Of a DNA stretch of 64,000 nt, positions 33,686-46,000 are shown piece after piece. The notes beneath the pieces are model-generated. The model saw only the letters and a list, made by a program, of their open reading frames with translations. It searched no databases and was not told the origin of the DNA. Positions within the stretch are counted from its first letter, which is position 1. Each line of letters begins with the position of its first letter. Source of the stretch: Oscarella lobularis (lineage: Eukaryota; Porifera; Homoscleromorpha; Homosclerophorida; Oscarellidae); assembly GCF_947507565.1 (NCBI RefSeq), contig NC_089182.1, positions 2,604,001 to 2,668,000 of the forward strand, read 5' to 3'. Both the position numbers and the translations under genes were made by a program.

Positions 33686-36582
33686 TTAGTGAAGAAGCAG
33701 GGCGATCAGTGAAGCAACGAAAAGAAGAAGAATCGAAGCGACATTTGCGCGAGCATCTGCAAAAGAAACGACGAAGTCAGTTCAAGTGGGTAGTGTGCCC
33801 AAAAGGTGCCAGTAAAAACGTGTCTGTACTATATAGACAGGTTTACTTTTTCTCTTTGTAGGGTGCGCTTTTTACCTGATATAATTGTTCCTTCAAAACG
33901 GCATGCCTGCAAATTGACGCGAGAGCTAGTGGCGCTCTTATCTGAAGTGTGTTTGGTGATGTCGTTTCCAGCGCCGTTCAAAGGACCCCAGGCGAAGAGA
34001 AGGTAGCGCGGCGCATCTAGAGACAAGTCTTGCGCATCAGTCGACGTGAGACTGCGTTGGAATTGAATCGTCAGCTTTCCGTCGGCAACCGAACCGTCCG
34101 AAACGAGGATCTGACTTTGGTCGCTATCGATGGGAGGCAAAGCCTTTAGCGTTGCATAACGATCCTGCACGCTCGCCCCGCCGCCGCTCACGTATCCCGT
34201 AACGATGTCGGTCATGGGCATAAAGTTGTCATTTGAGAATCCGATACCGACCCAGTTGGTCCCACCGCCGCCGAGGGTCAGCTCAAAAACCATAATTTGA
34301 TTATTGTTCGGATGAAGACCCCACTTTGCCGTGTAGCAATTCCCGGCGCTCGCGCACGAGTGCGCGTATGAGCACGTGGTCATATACGGATCCATGAAAT
34401 TGTTGACGGTCTGACCGCGATTGCTTCCACCGTGATACTTCAGTTCGAGAGGCTGATAAAAATTGGTGATCAGAGCGGGATTGGTCGGCTTCGACGTCGG
34501 CACGGGCGGATCGTATTGGCCAATGACTTGACCGTGAGCCCAGATAATGTGCGTCGCTGCGTTTTCGACGTCGCTATCAAAGTTGTCGCTGCTTCGAATT
34601 GGCTTGCGGAAGCGAATCCACGTCACGCCGTCGACTTCGGCGCCGACGGCGCCGATGAGATTTTGCTCGCCGCCGTACCATTCGTCGACTTGGGGAGTCG
34701 ATCGGTCGCGCGTGTAATAATCCAAGATTCGATATTGGTTTCCTTTCACGCGCGAGATGACTATGTCGGTGCAATCCATTGCGTGAAGGCTGCCGCCACC
34801 TGAATATTAATCAAGGTGATATATGAACATAATTAATGAATTAATTATATTAGTGTTCGTGGCGCATAGTCACGTGGTGTTACCTTCGCCTTCGCCTTCG
34901 CCTTCGCCTTCGCCTTCGCCTTCGGGCGACGATCGGATTGGCGTTCCCCAGTCCTCGTTGTCCGACGCGCCTCCCCACGCCTGGACGTCTAGGCCGTTAT
35001 TCGTCTCTAGAAAACAGCGGTGCCCCCAACGGAGAACGCAGGAAAAAACGTCGTTTCTTTACGTGTCGCCGGAAGATATCCGGGCGCCGTCTTCCAACAC
35101 TCCGTACTCTCCGAATTCGACCGAAAACCGAAGCCGATCCATTCGCTCTCGCCAGCGGAACGGGTATACTTGATTGCCACTTCGATGTAATCCCCAGAGT
35201 GAGTGTACCAGTATTCAAGATTATCCTTCGCCTTGAGATAGCCCTTATAGCCGGCTGGATTGAATTGAGGATCGGTGAGCGAAGACACTATAAAAATCGA
35301 GACAATTTCCTCACGGGGGGAATGCTCATCTAGATATCCACCCACTTTTCTCGCATTTCAGTCCGTGCCATCCAGGATTGCAGAAGCACTCTTTTCGAGG
35401 CGCCGACGTACTTGAAAGATCAACGCACGTACCGTTTCCGCACTCGGCGTCGCTCAAGCAACCGTCTGTACGTGAGAGGTAAGTGCTTTAGAGATTGTTG
35501 TCTGACACCGCCCTGTGGCTGCCCCTCCCTTCCCTCCCTCGATTTATTATATGCTTCTCTTCAACCACGTTGGGCATCGTGGCTGAAGGGAAGCAATAAC
35601 GTTTTTCCATATACCTTGGTATTGGCAATATTGGCCGTACCATGTCCCCGAACATACGCACGTTCCGTTCGTGCACGTTCCGTGACCCGTGCAGCTCGTT
35701 CCACCGCATTCCGGCTCAGCTAACAATAATTTCGTTACCCACGGTGTGGAAATTTTCACTCTAGCTTCCGCTGCCTTACTATTGCCCCCCTTGACAATGT
35801 TTACATTGGCACAACTCCAAAACAAATAGACTTCATCGTAGGACGGAGGTCCGGCCCATTCTAGTGCTTGACGCATCAGCTGCACTTGGCAGTCTGGGCA
35901 CGTGATATTCGGTATTTTGACCGTGTACTGCTGGCCCCTAGACGCACGTGCTCAAAACGATGACGAACAAACTCTAATCGAATTTCGAATATGGTATCGA
36001 CCGTCCTGGCACCGAGTCATCAAAACGGAAATTCGAGATCCGCTTCCGATTTCGCGGTAACGTTTGGGTCCCGCCCAATACGATCGCTTCCCTTCCCCTT
36101 CCTTACGTGCTCAAGTCGTTCTTGATGAAACCGTCGGTGAGAGAGTGTTGGACTTCGCCGTCCTTGTTCAGAATGTTAAAGCAAAAGCCTCCCTGAGGAT
36201 AGACAAGGCGGACGTGTACATTTTTCGACGTTCACGATGTAAGCGCGACGCGCGAGTGGCTCATTGCACTTGCAAATTGCACTCTCGACTCTTACCGAAT
36301 GCGGATAGGCGAGATGGAAAGTGAAATTGTAGTATTCTCCTCCGACTAGCGTCGTTCTAGACGACGGTTCTACGAGAGAGAAAAGAGGTCATTTGCACCT
36401 GGCGCCATTGTTTCGCCGCTCGCTCCGTCCGCACCATCTTTCACGCCGCACGGCGATCCCGTTCGAGTGTTATCGAGAAAGTCGTAGGCCGGATACTTTG
36501 CTTGGGGAAACGTGAGAGCGACATGCGCTAGCCCGCGCCCGGCGAGAGCTAGAACGGTCAACACTGTAACGGTGGTAGTCAT
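33686..36582 (-). CDS. X325/LPMO-like, EGF and DOMON multidomain surface protein
   Basis: The signal peptide MTTTVTVLTVLALAGRGLA is predicted to be cut before His: HVALTFPQAKYPAYDFLDNT, then GSPCGVKD, GGEYYNFTFHLAYPHSG, GGFCFNILNKDGEVQHSL, CPDCQVQLMRQALEW and VYLFWSCANVNIV. This is the X325 (BIM1-like, copper-binding) pattern. Cys-rich EGF-like modules follow (CGGTSCTGHGTCTNGTCVC), then DOMON sequence (YIEVAIKYTRSAGESEWIGF), an EG-repeat linker from a CCTTCG microsatellite, and a larger DOMON block (WGLHPNNNQIMVFELTLGGG, WVGIGFSNDNFMP, TIQFQRSLTSTDAQDL, RYLLFAWGPLNGAGNDI). It ends in a hydrophobic C-terminus (VASILLLFVASLIALLLH) without a charged tail, suggesting a GPI anchor. DOMON domains bind haem or sugars. 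The start at 36582 is chosen because it gives a clean signal peptide; an upstream in-frame ATG at 36621 exists. Confidence 0.75.
34883..34924. repeat. (CCTTCG)n microsatellite, coding
   Basis: Seven tandem hexamers. On the minus strand they encode a Gly-Glu repeat that links the two DOMON-region blocks; a donor site follows directly (GGCGAAG|GTAACA). Confidence 0.85.
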
Positions 36583-36990
36583 CGGGGGGGGACGCGCCGA
36601 GAGCCCAATAAGGAAATTCACGTGCGACGATCGACCTTTATCGCGTTCTGCGCATCCGGGAGATGGTTTCTGGGCGGTGTTGCTATGTAAATGACGGGTG
36701 GGGCTCGCCTTTTGCGCGGCCTTGGGCCTCCCGCGTCTAGACGGAAGGCGGGATGCGGACGCTCATGTGCAGGCGCATTGCGACCTAAGCGCTTTCGAAC
36801 GGTTGAATTCCCACGACTCTGGCACGTTCTTATAAATGTATTACTAGTCATCATGAAAAGTCGATTAAAATAACGAGCGGTGCATCAAAGTTGCCCTAAA
36901 AAGAACCTAAGCTATACATATGAAAATACGGCTGTAAAATCGCGAAAGGCGAAAAAAAAAGATAGTCTCTCTCTAAAAAAATGGAAAGAA
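36583..36990. other. Intergenic between two minus-strand genes
   Basis: Promoter region of the DOMON gene and 3' flank of the receptor guanylate cyclase. It holds a GC-rich stretch to about 36770, then AT-rich sequence with A-runs at 36950-36960. No gene or repeat seen. Confidence 0.45.
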
Positions 36991-39900
36991 TCACGCCAAT
37001 GCTCCCGGCAGAGGAATTCTCGCGCTATAGAGCGAAGGTCCCTTTTTTGTTCCGCTGTGTATACTGCTGGTATCTTCGTCCGAGGAGGTACCGACGTCAC
37101 GTCCGGTTAGCCACCACGTTGTCATCACTCCCTTACCCTGCGGTTAGTAAAGGGAAGTCCGTTAGTGCCCAAGAAATCGGTCAGTGCCGATTTTGACGTC
37201 ATGCGACGTCTCTCATGTCTCACCTTGACGGATATCTCTCCGCGACATTGCATTTTGAATCCGCCCGTCGGTCGAAGAATGCTCGCACTCGAATCGCTGA
37301 CTTGAATTCGTTCCGCTGCACAAACGGAATGTAAATAGAGATAAGCACTTGGTCGCGTTCTGTAAGCTGCATCATGCAGTACATACCTTGACCAGTCGAC
37401 TCCATTCTTGCCGCCGTATTGACCGTGTCTCCGAATAGACAATATCGAGGCATTTTCAGCCCAACGACGCCCGCGACGACGGCGCCGGAGTGCATGCCGG
37501 CTCGGATTTGAAGTCGTCTGTCATTTTGATGCGGTATCCGAAATTCTTTGCTGGTCTGCAGCAAGTCCAACGCCATCGCCGCTATCTCTTTCGCGTGCCT
37601 GTTCCCATTTTCTTTTGGAAGTCCACTTACGACCATGTCTGGAATAGAATTCAATTTAGTGTCTCAGCAAGGTTTCGAACACTCACAAGCATCTCCTATT
37701 GTCTCCACTTTGTAGACGTCGTACTTGTCGACGATCTCGTCGAAACACGTGTAGAGTTCGTTCAGAAAGGTGACCACCTGCAATGGGGTGCTCGTGCCGC
37801 ATATGGTCGTAAAGCCGACGATATCGCTATAAAAATAGATTAGACGATGATGCATCATGTATGTACCACGGCCACACGCTGTACCTAAAGAAAACAGTAA
37901 CGTTGGGAAACGACTGGGCTGTTGTCGGTTTTCCCTGGCGCAAGTCGTCGGCCACCGCTCGGGGTAGCATACCTAGAGTGCGCGAATCAGTATTCGTACG
38001 TGTGGCTCCCCGGGGGGAGAAACTGGTTATAGAACACTAACTATATAGTAGCTGATCGGTTCTCTTCTTTTCTTGCACCAGATCAATTGTTCGTTCGGCG
38101 ACGAGAGCTTCCAAATCTTTCGAGTATTTCTCCATCTATTTTTTTGTGTTTGGTGAGATTATGAGCGGGAGGAGATGAATTCGCCTTACCATTCTCATTA
38201 TATTATCGACCGGATTCTCTCTGACAGGATGCATCTTGAAGAGCATTTTCTTGACTTGCTCAAACGTGGGCCGCTTCTCCGCCGTTCCGTCCCAGCAACA
38301 TCGAATCAGCTAGACAGACGTCAAGTATATTTATTCTGACGTATCTCAATTTGCAAACGGCCTACGTGGATGTATTCCTTGGGACACGGACAACGATTTT
38401 CTCTGCTGTCGTACGATTCCAAATCGGGAAGATCGGGCCGCCAGAATCCGTTGGACTCCTTCACTTCGTCATCCTTCGGTGCCCAGTAATTCGAATTAGC
38501 AAATCGCCATACGTCTATTTGCGTTCACTTACGGAAGCGTCGACTTCGGTTCGAGAACCGATTTCTACCAGCACAATGGCAAAGCTGTAGACGTCTCCCG
38601 GTCCTGTGGCGACGTACGGCGGCTCCAAGGCGAGAATCTCGGGACTCCAATACACGAGACGATCGCGCGGCAAGTGGACTTCTTCTTCGAGCGAGATGAC
38701 GGTCGCTTCGTCGCGCTGTCTCACTCCGGGTAGCGCGTAATCTGTCGCAAAAAAGTTGACGTCATTGACTCGTCACAATCAGTTGAACCAGGGAACTCTC
38801 ACCCGATACTTTCACCGTCCATCGATCGTCAACGACGCAGTTGGACAATTTCAAACGACCGTGATATATTCGTCGTCCGTGCAAGTAGAGCATCGCACGC
38901 GTGACGTCGTTTGCAAACGAAAAGCGAAAATTCCAGTTCAGCGGTATGTCGTCGTTGAGGAGGACGTCGTTGAGGCTGCCCTTTGGGCAGTACTCGGTGA
39001 CGATCGTCACGTAAGGAGAATCGAGAGAGCACCCAATAAACTTGCATAGATTCATATGGTCCAGTTGCCTTTGGGTTAGAAAATGCGGGTCAGTGGTGAG
39101 ACGTCTTGAGAAACTAGTTCTCTTTCCCTACCTGACTTCGTGGACTTCTTTTCTGAGCGCGTATGTCAACGATACTTGGGACTTGGCTATTCTCTTGATA
39201 GCCACCGTCTCTCCGTCACTAAAGGGAAAAGAAGCTGATATTCTCATTCAATTGCCGTTCATTCGTCTTCTCACTAAATTCCTGTTTCGGTGAAGCTTCG
39301 GTGTTGGGTTTGCAATGGGCCGCTGTTTCCCGTCTGCGTTTGCTGCAGACTCACCATGCTGCCCATGAAGCCGCGATTCTCGACCTCCGATTTGATGCTT
39401 CCCGGAGGAATGATCCAACTCTCGTCCCAGAACAGTCGTCGTCGTTTGTAATAGTACCACTAGAGAAGAAAAGAAATCACAACTTTAGAAAGACTTCAAG
39501 TGTTTGACTTTACCACGACGACGGCTACTCCACTTAGCAGGACGAGAGACAAAACAACGGCGATTCCGGCTATTTGGCCGGGTGTAAGCTGGTTGGGACA
39601 GCAGTCTTTCGGACACGTAGTGCAGCTCTCGTCGAAGTCAGAACTGCATATGCCGTCACCGCATTCTGGCAAAGTCAAAATTGATAAAAAAACAACTCTC
39701 AATCTATAACTATCTATCGACTGACGTCTCTTCGGTATGACGTTCGTCGTCGCGTGAAGGGCAATCTGCATCGAACCGATTTTGATGTGCGCTATGACGC
39801 TGTTTTTGCGTAGAGACAGGAGAGCGACTTGCGTCGATATGTTCGCTCCGCGATTGAATTTCGAAACGAACGCCGGCGTGTGAGTCGTCACCGTTCCGTT

Positions 39901-40755
39901 GGGCGGCACCCAGGGACCGCAAAAGGGTATCTACGCAGGAAAAACCGATTGGAAACTCGTATCTTTTCTCGGAAGGCGCCAGACCGTTTCGCCGCAGGAG
40001 TGAACGTTGATGTGGTGCAGGCAGCAATCGGCAGCGAACGTTTTTGTCGGATCCTCCGGGCACTCCTTATTCTCGCAAAATTCCAAGGCCTCCGTGCCAT
40101 TTCTACGACAAACTGTCACAACTGCGCTTAGAGAAGAAAACAAAGTCCTTACGAGAAGCCGGGAAAGTAGCCCTCTACGACTGCCCAATCGAAAAATTCG
40201 TCCGTCGCATCGAGTTTGTATATGACCTTGAATTCTTTGCCGAGTTCGTATTCGAGAGGTGGCCGTTTCACCCAATTCAGAGACAGTCCTGCACGAAAAG
40301 ATGCGACATATAGCCACGCCCTTGGGCGGGTCGTCCCGTTTGGAGTCCGCATGGATATATCAGTTGGTGAAAGGGAAGAGAAAAGCAAATCTCAAAAAGC
40401 AAGAACTCTCTGAGAAATTGAACAAAGAGGAGGATCCGCCGCCTCCTCCTCCTCATGCACATCCTCCTCCTCGATCCTCCCAACTCTTCTAAGGATCTCG
40501 CAACAATCGAGAACACGCGCTAACCTTTGCAATCGATGTTGTTGTCCGGCGTGAGCGGCTGGTCGTCGTACTTGAGCGGCCAGCAGTGATACTCAAAATT
40601 GTCAAACGTGTGCCACGACAACGCCAATTGGACGAGCTGACAAATCAAAAGACCGAAAAAGAACGCGATCACCGACGTTTCGGACACAAAAGAAATGCGA
40701 TCTTTACCTGGCCGAGAAATGGGGCAACAAACCAAAAAACGGCGGATCTTCTCAT
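36991..40755 (-). CDS. Receptor guanylate cyclase (single-pass, kinase-homology and cyclase domains)
   Basis: Signal peptide and first exons: [36 protein letters not shown]. The ectodomain has [20 protein letters not shown], many Cys ([27 protein letters not shown]), [19 protein letters not shown] and a membrane-proximal [20 protein letters not shown] module, then TM ([20 protein letters not shown]). The kinase homology domain has [19 protein letters not shown] and [26 protein letters not shown] lacks the catalytic Asp, as expected for a pseudokinase. The cyclase domain has [11 protein letters not shown] with its metal Asp, [34 protein letters not shown] with the guanine-specifying Cys, and [13 protein letters not shown]. 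The stop is at 36991-36993. It makes cGMP from GTP at the cell surface on ligand binding. The ligand is unknown; the ectodomain is not the ANF-receptor fold of vertebrate natriuretic receptors. Confidence 0.9.
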
Positions 40756-41181
40756 GGTCCGGAAGTTCCGTCGCGCCGCGCCGTCAGCGAGACTTTCAAG
40801 TCTAACGTCTGCTGGAGTTGATTTTGTTGCGCAGCTTAGCTCGACGACTCGAACTCCGTCACCTGCGCGCACGCAGTTATCGCCCAGCTTGACGTCTACC
40901 AAATCGAATCCATATCTAGCTTCGACGCCCATTGGTCAAAGTCGCGTCACGTGGTTACTGTTTACGACAAACCTTATCTACGGCCCGAAAATCGAATTAG
41001 CCAACACGCTCGGTTGGCTAGCAAGCACGTGGGACGAAACGCTATCGGCTCGGCGTCAATTTTCCCTTCGCGTGCCTACCCAGGACCCGCCCCCAAGTAG
41101 CAGCACACCTGAACATTAGGATCGAGGCCATCTGGTCCAAAAAATCGAGTACCCATTTATTTTTAATTGACTAGTCTCTAA

Positions 41182-42885
41182 TTAGGTGCTAGAAGACAAC
41201 GACGACGTCCACGGTGCCGGTTCGCGTCGAAGACGGTCGACGGCGACGCGATACAATTCCTCGTTGGCGCGTCGAAGTTGATGGATCTCGTGCTCGACAT
41301 CAGCGGTCTTTGCATCAACGTTACTCGCCGGTGACGACTCCCCCATCCGACACTCGTCGTCGTTCTCGTCGTCGTCAATAAAATCTATTTTCGTCATTTC
41401 TTTCATTTTGTCCTCAGCAAAGGAGTGCTCTCGATAAAAATTTCGACATAGTCGAATTGGTACGACCGTCGTTTCGTCCTTCTCCGCTCGCTGGCGCTTG
41501 AGCGGCTGAATGGACGCAGCGACAACGAGGGAAGTTCGATTGTCCAGCGTCGGCGGTTTCCACGCCAGTAAAAGGTTAGCTACCGGGCCTAGTACACATC
41601 ATGTACACGTACGTACGTGGGATTAAATTGTTTTGCGCTTATTGATAGATTGTACCTCTTTGTTTGAGCTCCTTTAGACACTGACGGCTCGCTATGTCCC
41701 ATATTATAATTGTACCGTCGATCGATCCGGAATAGAGTGCCGAGGCGTCGTGCGCGACGGCTAGGCTCGTTATGTAGCGACTAGGATTCAACAATAAATA
41801 GCACCTCTGTTGATCGGTATCAAATAATTAGACTAACTAATGTTTTCTGAACGTGGGAACTTGCTCCTCAGTGGCTTTGTCTAGGTGTTCCTTCGCAGTC
41901 CCATTCTGTGTTTCTCGGTTTAATTAATGATTCGATTCGATTAGGGTTTTTTTATTTACCGTTTGTTCGTAGAGATTGATTTGGTATATGTTGCCGCCCG
42001 ACGATCCGGCGAAAATTCGCGTTTCCGCCGGATCGACGGCGACGGCGGTAAGCGGTTGGGACAGATAGCGCGAGAGCAAAATTTCGCCCGTAGAGAACGC
42101 GTACACCTTGCAGGTCTGATCCAGTGACGTTGTCACCACGCGAGCGCTCGAGCGACCGTAACCGCAATAGATATCAGTCACGGGTAGAGAATGGTCAGAC
42201 AGGAGCCGAAGCGGTTTTACTACGGCGTCTGACGACACGACACTAATGGGTACAGTAGGAGAATTTCAATCAACCAAAAAAATTCAAAATAATTTTTTTC
42301 TCGTGCCTTGCTGTGCGCCAAACTATGACCACGTGGTCATCTCCGCTGGTCACAAAGTGAGCACCGTCGTCCATAAATCGTATTACTTTGACGGGAAGGT
42401 AATGGTTTGTGAGCAATGCGAGCAAATCGCCTGTGACGGCCTTTTACGTAGAGACATGTTTTTCGTATTATACGAATTCTCGCTAGTTATTTTTCTCCGA
42501 CCTGCCACACGTATATCTTTGCCGATACGGCTGCTACGATGTACGTGCCGTCAGGCGAGCACGCTAAAGCGTTCACTCGGCCGGGACACGCGAGTCGGGC
42601 GTGGACTTGCTCCTTTTCGCGGAGCGTATTATTCAATTTTGAGAGTCTCTATCGCGTGCAGCTTGCCTTGTTCCAGGTCCACACGTTGATGAGCGGCTTC
42701 GTTGGGTGAGAGGCGAGCAGGAATTGCGAACCGGCGAGAGCCAGTCCGCTTCTTGCCGCCTCTTCGCCTTTGAAGGTGCGAAGCGTCGCGCCCGTATTGG
42801 GATCGATTGCCGTGCCCATGAACGACGATCGACCATCGACGGACGAACAGGTTGCCACCAAAATCTCTGCAATCTCTGCAGACAT
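41182..42885 (-). CDS. WDR18: WD repeat protein 18 (IPI3 homologue)
   Basis: It starts MSAEIAEILVATCSSVDGRS, then LRTFKGEEAARSGLALAGSQ and FLLASHPTKPLINVWTWNK. A WD40 propeller includes LPVTDIYCGYGRSSARVVTT, SLDQTCKVYAFSTGEILLSR and PAETRIFAGSSGGNIYQINL. The last exon (to the stop at 41182) has the coiled-coil C-terminus typical of WDR18 (EHEIHQLRRANEELYRVAVD). The order and the ITD-(I/L)-(Y/H)-CG.G signature identify WDR18. With PELP1 and TEX10 it forms the Rix1-type complex in 60S ribosome maturation. It is divergent from NIPBL with only about 178 bp between the start codons, so they probably share a promoter. Confidence 0.92.
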
Positions 42886-43062
42886 TTTGATCCTGCGACT
42901 CTTGCGTGATTGTCTGCGCACTTTTCGCGCGTTGACGCTCTCCCGGATTGACGCATGTAGCGACTCGACTTTTTTGTCTCATCTTCGCTTCTCTCACCGG
43001 GGCATTGCTGCAGCTGGCCTTAAATTTGAGTCATTTTGCCGATCGCGTGACCCTAAATCCCT
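42886..43062. promoter_or_regulatory. Bidirectional promoter of WDR18 and NIPBL
   Basis: A 177-bp gap between the minus-strand WDR18 start and the plus-strand NIPBL start. No TATA box; the content is mixed GC. Inferred from the head-to-head arrangement only. Confidence 0.5.
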
Positions 43063-46000
43063 ATATGGACTCCAATTCGGGCATCGTCGGCGTCGTAAGC
43101 GCTTTGTCCAATCGTAAGCCTCAGCCAGCTCTCTCGTTTCTTCTTTCATCAAACGACCCGTCTTTGTCTTCGTAGTCGCAGCCGATTTACCGGAACCTGC
43201 TGCGATAGGCGTCGCCTCGGCTCCAGGCGAAACTCTAGCGAATTCGCGCGGCTTTCAAGCCGATTTGAATGTCACGGAGGACTTGATTGCTCGTACGTCG
43301 AACGCTATTCGAGGTTGCGAATCAAAGTGAGTGAGCAACAGCAAAATATGCAAGACCGTAATAGTATATCTAGTAACACTCACCAAACATTAGAAGAGAA
43401 TGCATGTGTATTTTTTTCTGCAGTGGGATAGATATTGGTGAAATGCATCAGATGCTTTTGCGGTCACGCGGCGCAGTTCCGAAAATTAAGATTAACGTCG
43501 GTGGTCGCGCTGTGGAAGGAGGATTTGGGACAATTCCCGAAGAGCAGTCGAAAGAAAAGCCGTCGAGACGACGAAAGAGCTCTGCTTCTCAGCCAAAGGA
43601 CGACTCAATGTTTGAAGGCCATCAAGATGAAAGTGAATCCAAAGGCAAAAGGACCGCAGTTATTAGGAAGAAGAAGAAGAAAAAGCACAAGAGACGAAGT
43701 CAAGACCCGATTCTTGTTGTTGATAAATCAGGTCAGCAAATCACCGGTACACTGACTGGGATTTTCAAATTGAGGTATTTTGCGTAGAAACTGAAGACGC
43801 CTATTTCGAAAGCAACATCGGAAGTCTTATAGACTTGGAATCGTACGAAGACGACATTGATCTGACAGGTGAGAGAATCAGAAGACGTTTTACTAAAAAT
43901 TCAAATTTTTCTATTTAGTTGTTGACGTCTCTTCTGACGATCTCTTGTCGCACGACGTCACCTCTTCCGTTCTCGCTCGAGTCAAGAGTATGAGACAGTC
44001 AAATCATCTACGCAAGGCAGAGAGAACAAAATATTTGCAGATCCACGCAGTACGACAAACGTTCTGTGTAGATTCCATTCAAAAAGCTCGTTCACCTCAT
44101 CCGCATTCTTTCACTTCAAATCATTGACTCGAAAACGCTCTCTTTATCTGACACGGCTTCTGATACCGTAAGAAGCAGAATTATGGGTCATTTTTTTTAG
44201 ATTTTGCTTCTCCCCCTTTTTCAGTCTGAATCTCAACAGTGGCGTCAAGTGGTCTTAGACCGGATCTATCGTTCCGCTGAGGCTGCCCTGTCTGTTCTCT
44301 GCATTATGACGGCGCCAAAGATGACGCAGAAAGTTCTCGTCGAGGAGTCGGTTGATCTGATTGTTTCCTTCGCTTCCTTCCAACTGAAAAACAACATTTA
44401 TCCGGAATACGACGCACTCTGCGCAGCCATAGCCGGAAAGAAAAAAGGCAAGCGTAGTATTTCTAGCAATTAAAAAGAATAAAGTTGTTTTATTTGTAGA
44501 GGGTGCGGTGGACAGTAAAAAAAGGGGAAAGAAGCGACCGACCAGCCAGGATGTCGTTTTTCTTTGCAGCCAGATGATGGAGACAGTGACTCAGATTGCC
44601 GACCTCGTTGAAAGGCATCGGCTGACATTTAGTTGTGTCAACCAGGTATAAATGGTTTCGTGGATTTATAATATTCTTCCTTGCATTTTCTTTTTCAGAT
44701 TGCGTCTCTTGGAATTCAGTCGTTCTTTGTTGAGAATATGGGTCCGTTGCAGTTGAGATCGTTGAAAGTCATTCGTTCTGTAAGAGAACGATGTGTACGC
44801 GGTTTTTGTATTTGAGACGAGAATCCTTCGTTTCAGATCTTCTCGCAATACGAAGTTCACAGGGAGTACATTCTTCAGGAGATTCTCAACTCTCTTGCCA
44901 AACTTCCGACGCTAAAGAGAGGCAGTCGGAATTACGAGTACGTAAATAAATTCTTAATTACTGAGCAGATTGACTGATTTCATTTGTTCAGATTGCTCGA
45001 CTCGCCTGGAAGCGCAATTCAAATGATGACTGCTCTCGTTCTCCAGCTGGTTCAATCAAGCATCGCGATACCAAGTTTCAATGTGAAACGAAGGAAACTG
45101 ACAGGAGGCAGCAAGGTAAAAAAACCAATTATAATAATAATGGCTGTTTTAATACTCTCTCTCAGGAAGGAGATATCGATGAGCTTGACGTCAGTGCCGT
45201 CATGGCGACGTCGTTCTCGCAGGTGATGCAGACAATTCGCGCGTTCCTCAGAACTTTTGTCAACAGGTGATCGATCGTCACGCCCCCTCCTAGATGATCG
45301 AGGAAGAGGTTTGTGTGTTCTAGATGCGGAATCAAGACAGACGACGCCGATTATAGGCCACTTTTGGAGAATTTCATCGTCGATTTACTCCTATTGGTGA
45401 AACGGCCCGAATGGCCAGCGGCTGATGTCTTTCTTCACCAGCTGTCTCTTCTCTTGGTTAGATTGGCGTTATAAGGTGGAATAGATTTATTGCGACTCTT
45501 ATTTAGGGTCATTTTTTATTGAGTGGAGGAAAGAACGTCGAGATGGGATTCAAAATGACTGCGATAGAGCATTTGGGAACAATCGCTTCAGCCACGAAAG
45601 CGGGACTGCTTTCCAACGGTCAAAAAGATAAAGACGTCGTAATCAAAATCCTCCAAAAAGTAAGACCCCACAGAGTAGTCGTCGTCTCGGTCTTTGTCTA
45701 GCGCCCGTTTCTCTTTACAGAATGACGTGGATTCGTCAAGTCTTGAAGACGGAAGCGACCACGACGAAGTAGAACAACCGTCTCTCATGCAGAAATTGCC
45801 TCGAGAGTTTTTTCTGTTGTCTCGCAGCTGACTGAAGTCCAACGTCAATGCCTTCAACGCCAACTTCTGCAGTATCTGTCTAACGGTGGCTGCACGGATT
45901 TGAGCTTCTTCGTAAGAGACTCCTCCTCCCTCTCGCCTCTCCTCTAATCCTCCTTTTCTTAGTTCGCTGCTAGATTCTTTCTCGCTCAGTGGATAGACAA

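Noticed and set aside
34823-35173. Plus-strand Pro-Ser repeat ORF
   Set aside because: A shadow of the CCTTCG microsatellite encoding Gly-Glu on the minus strand within the DOMON gene.
36376-36404. A 29-nt intron in the X325/DOMON gene
   Set aside because: An alternative donor in the same phase (AAAGATG|GTGCGG) gives a 69-nt intron and better spacing, so an ultrashort intron is not needed.
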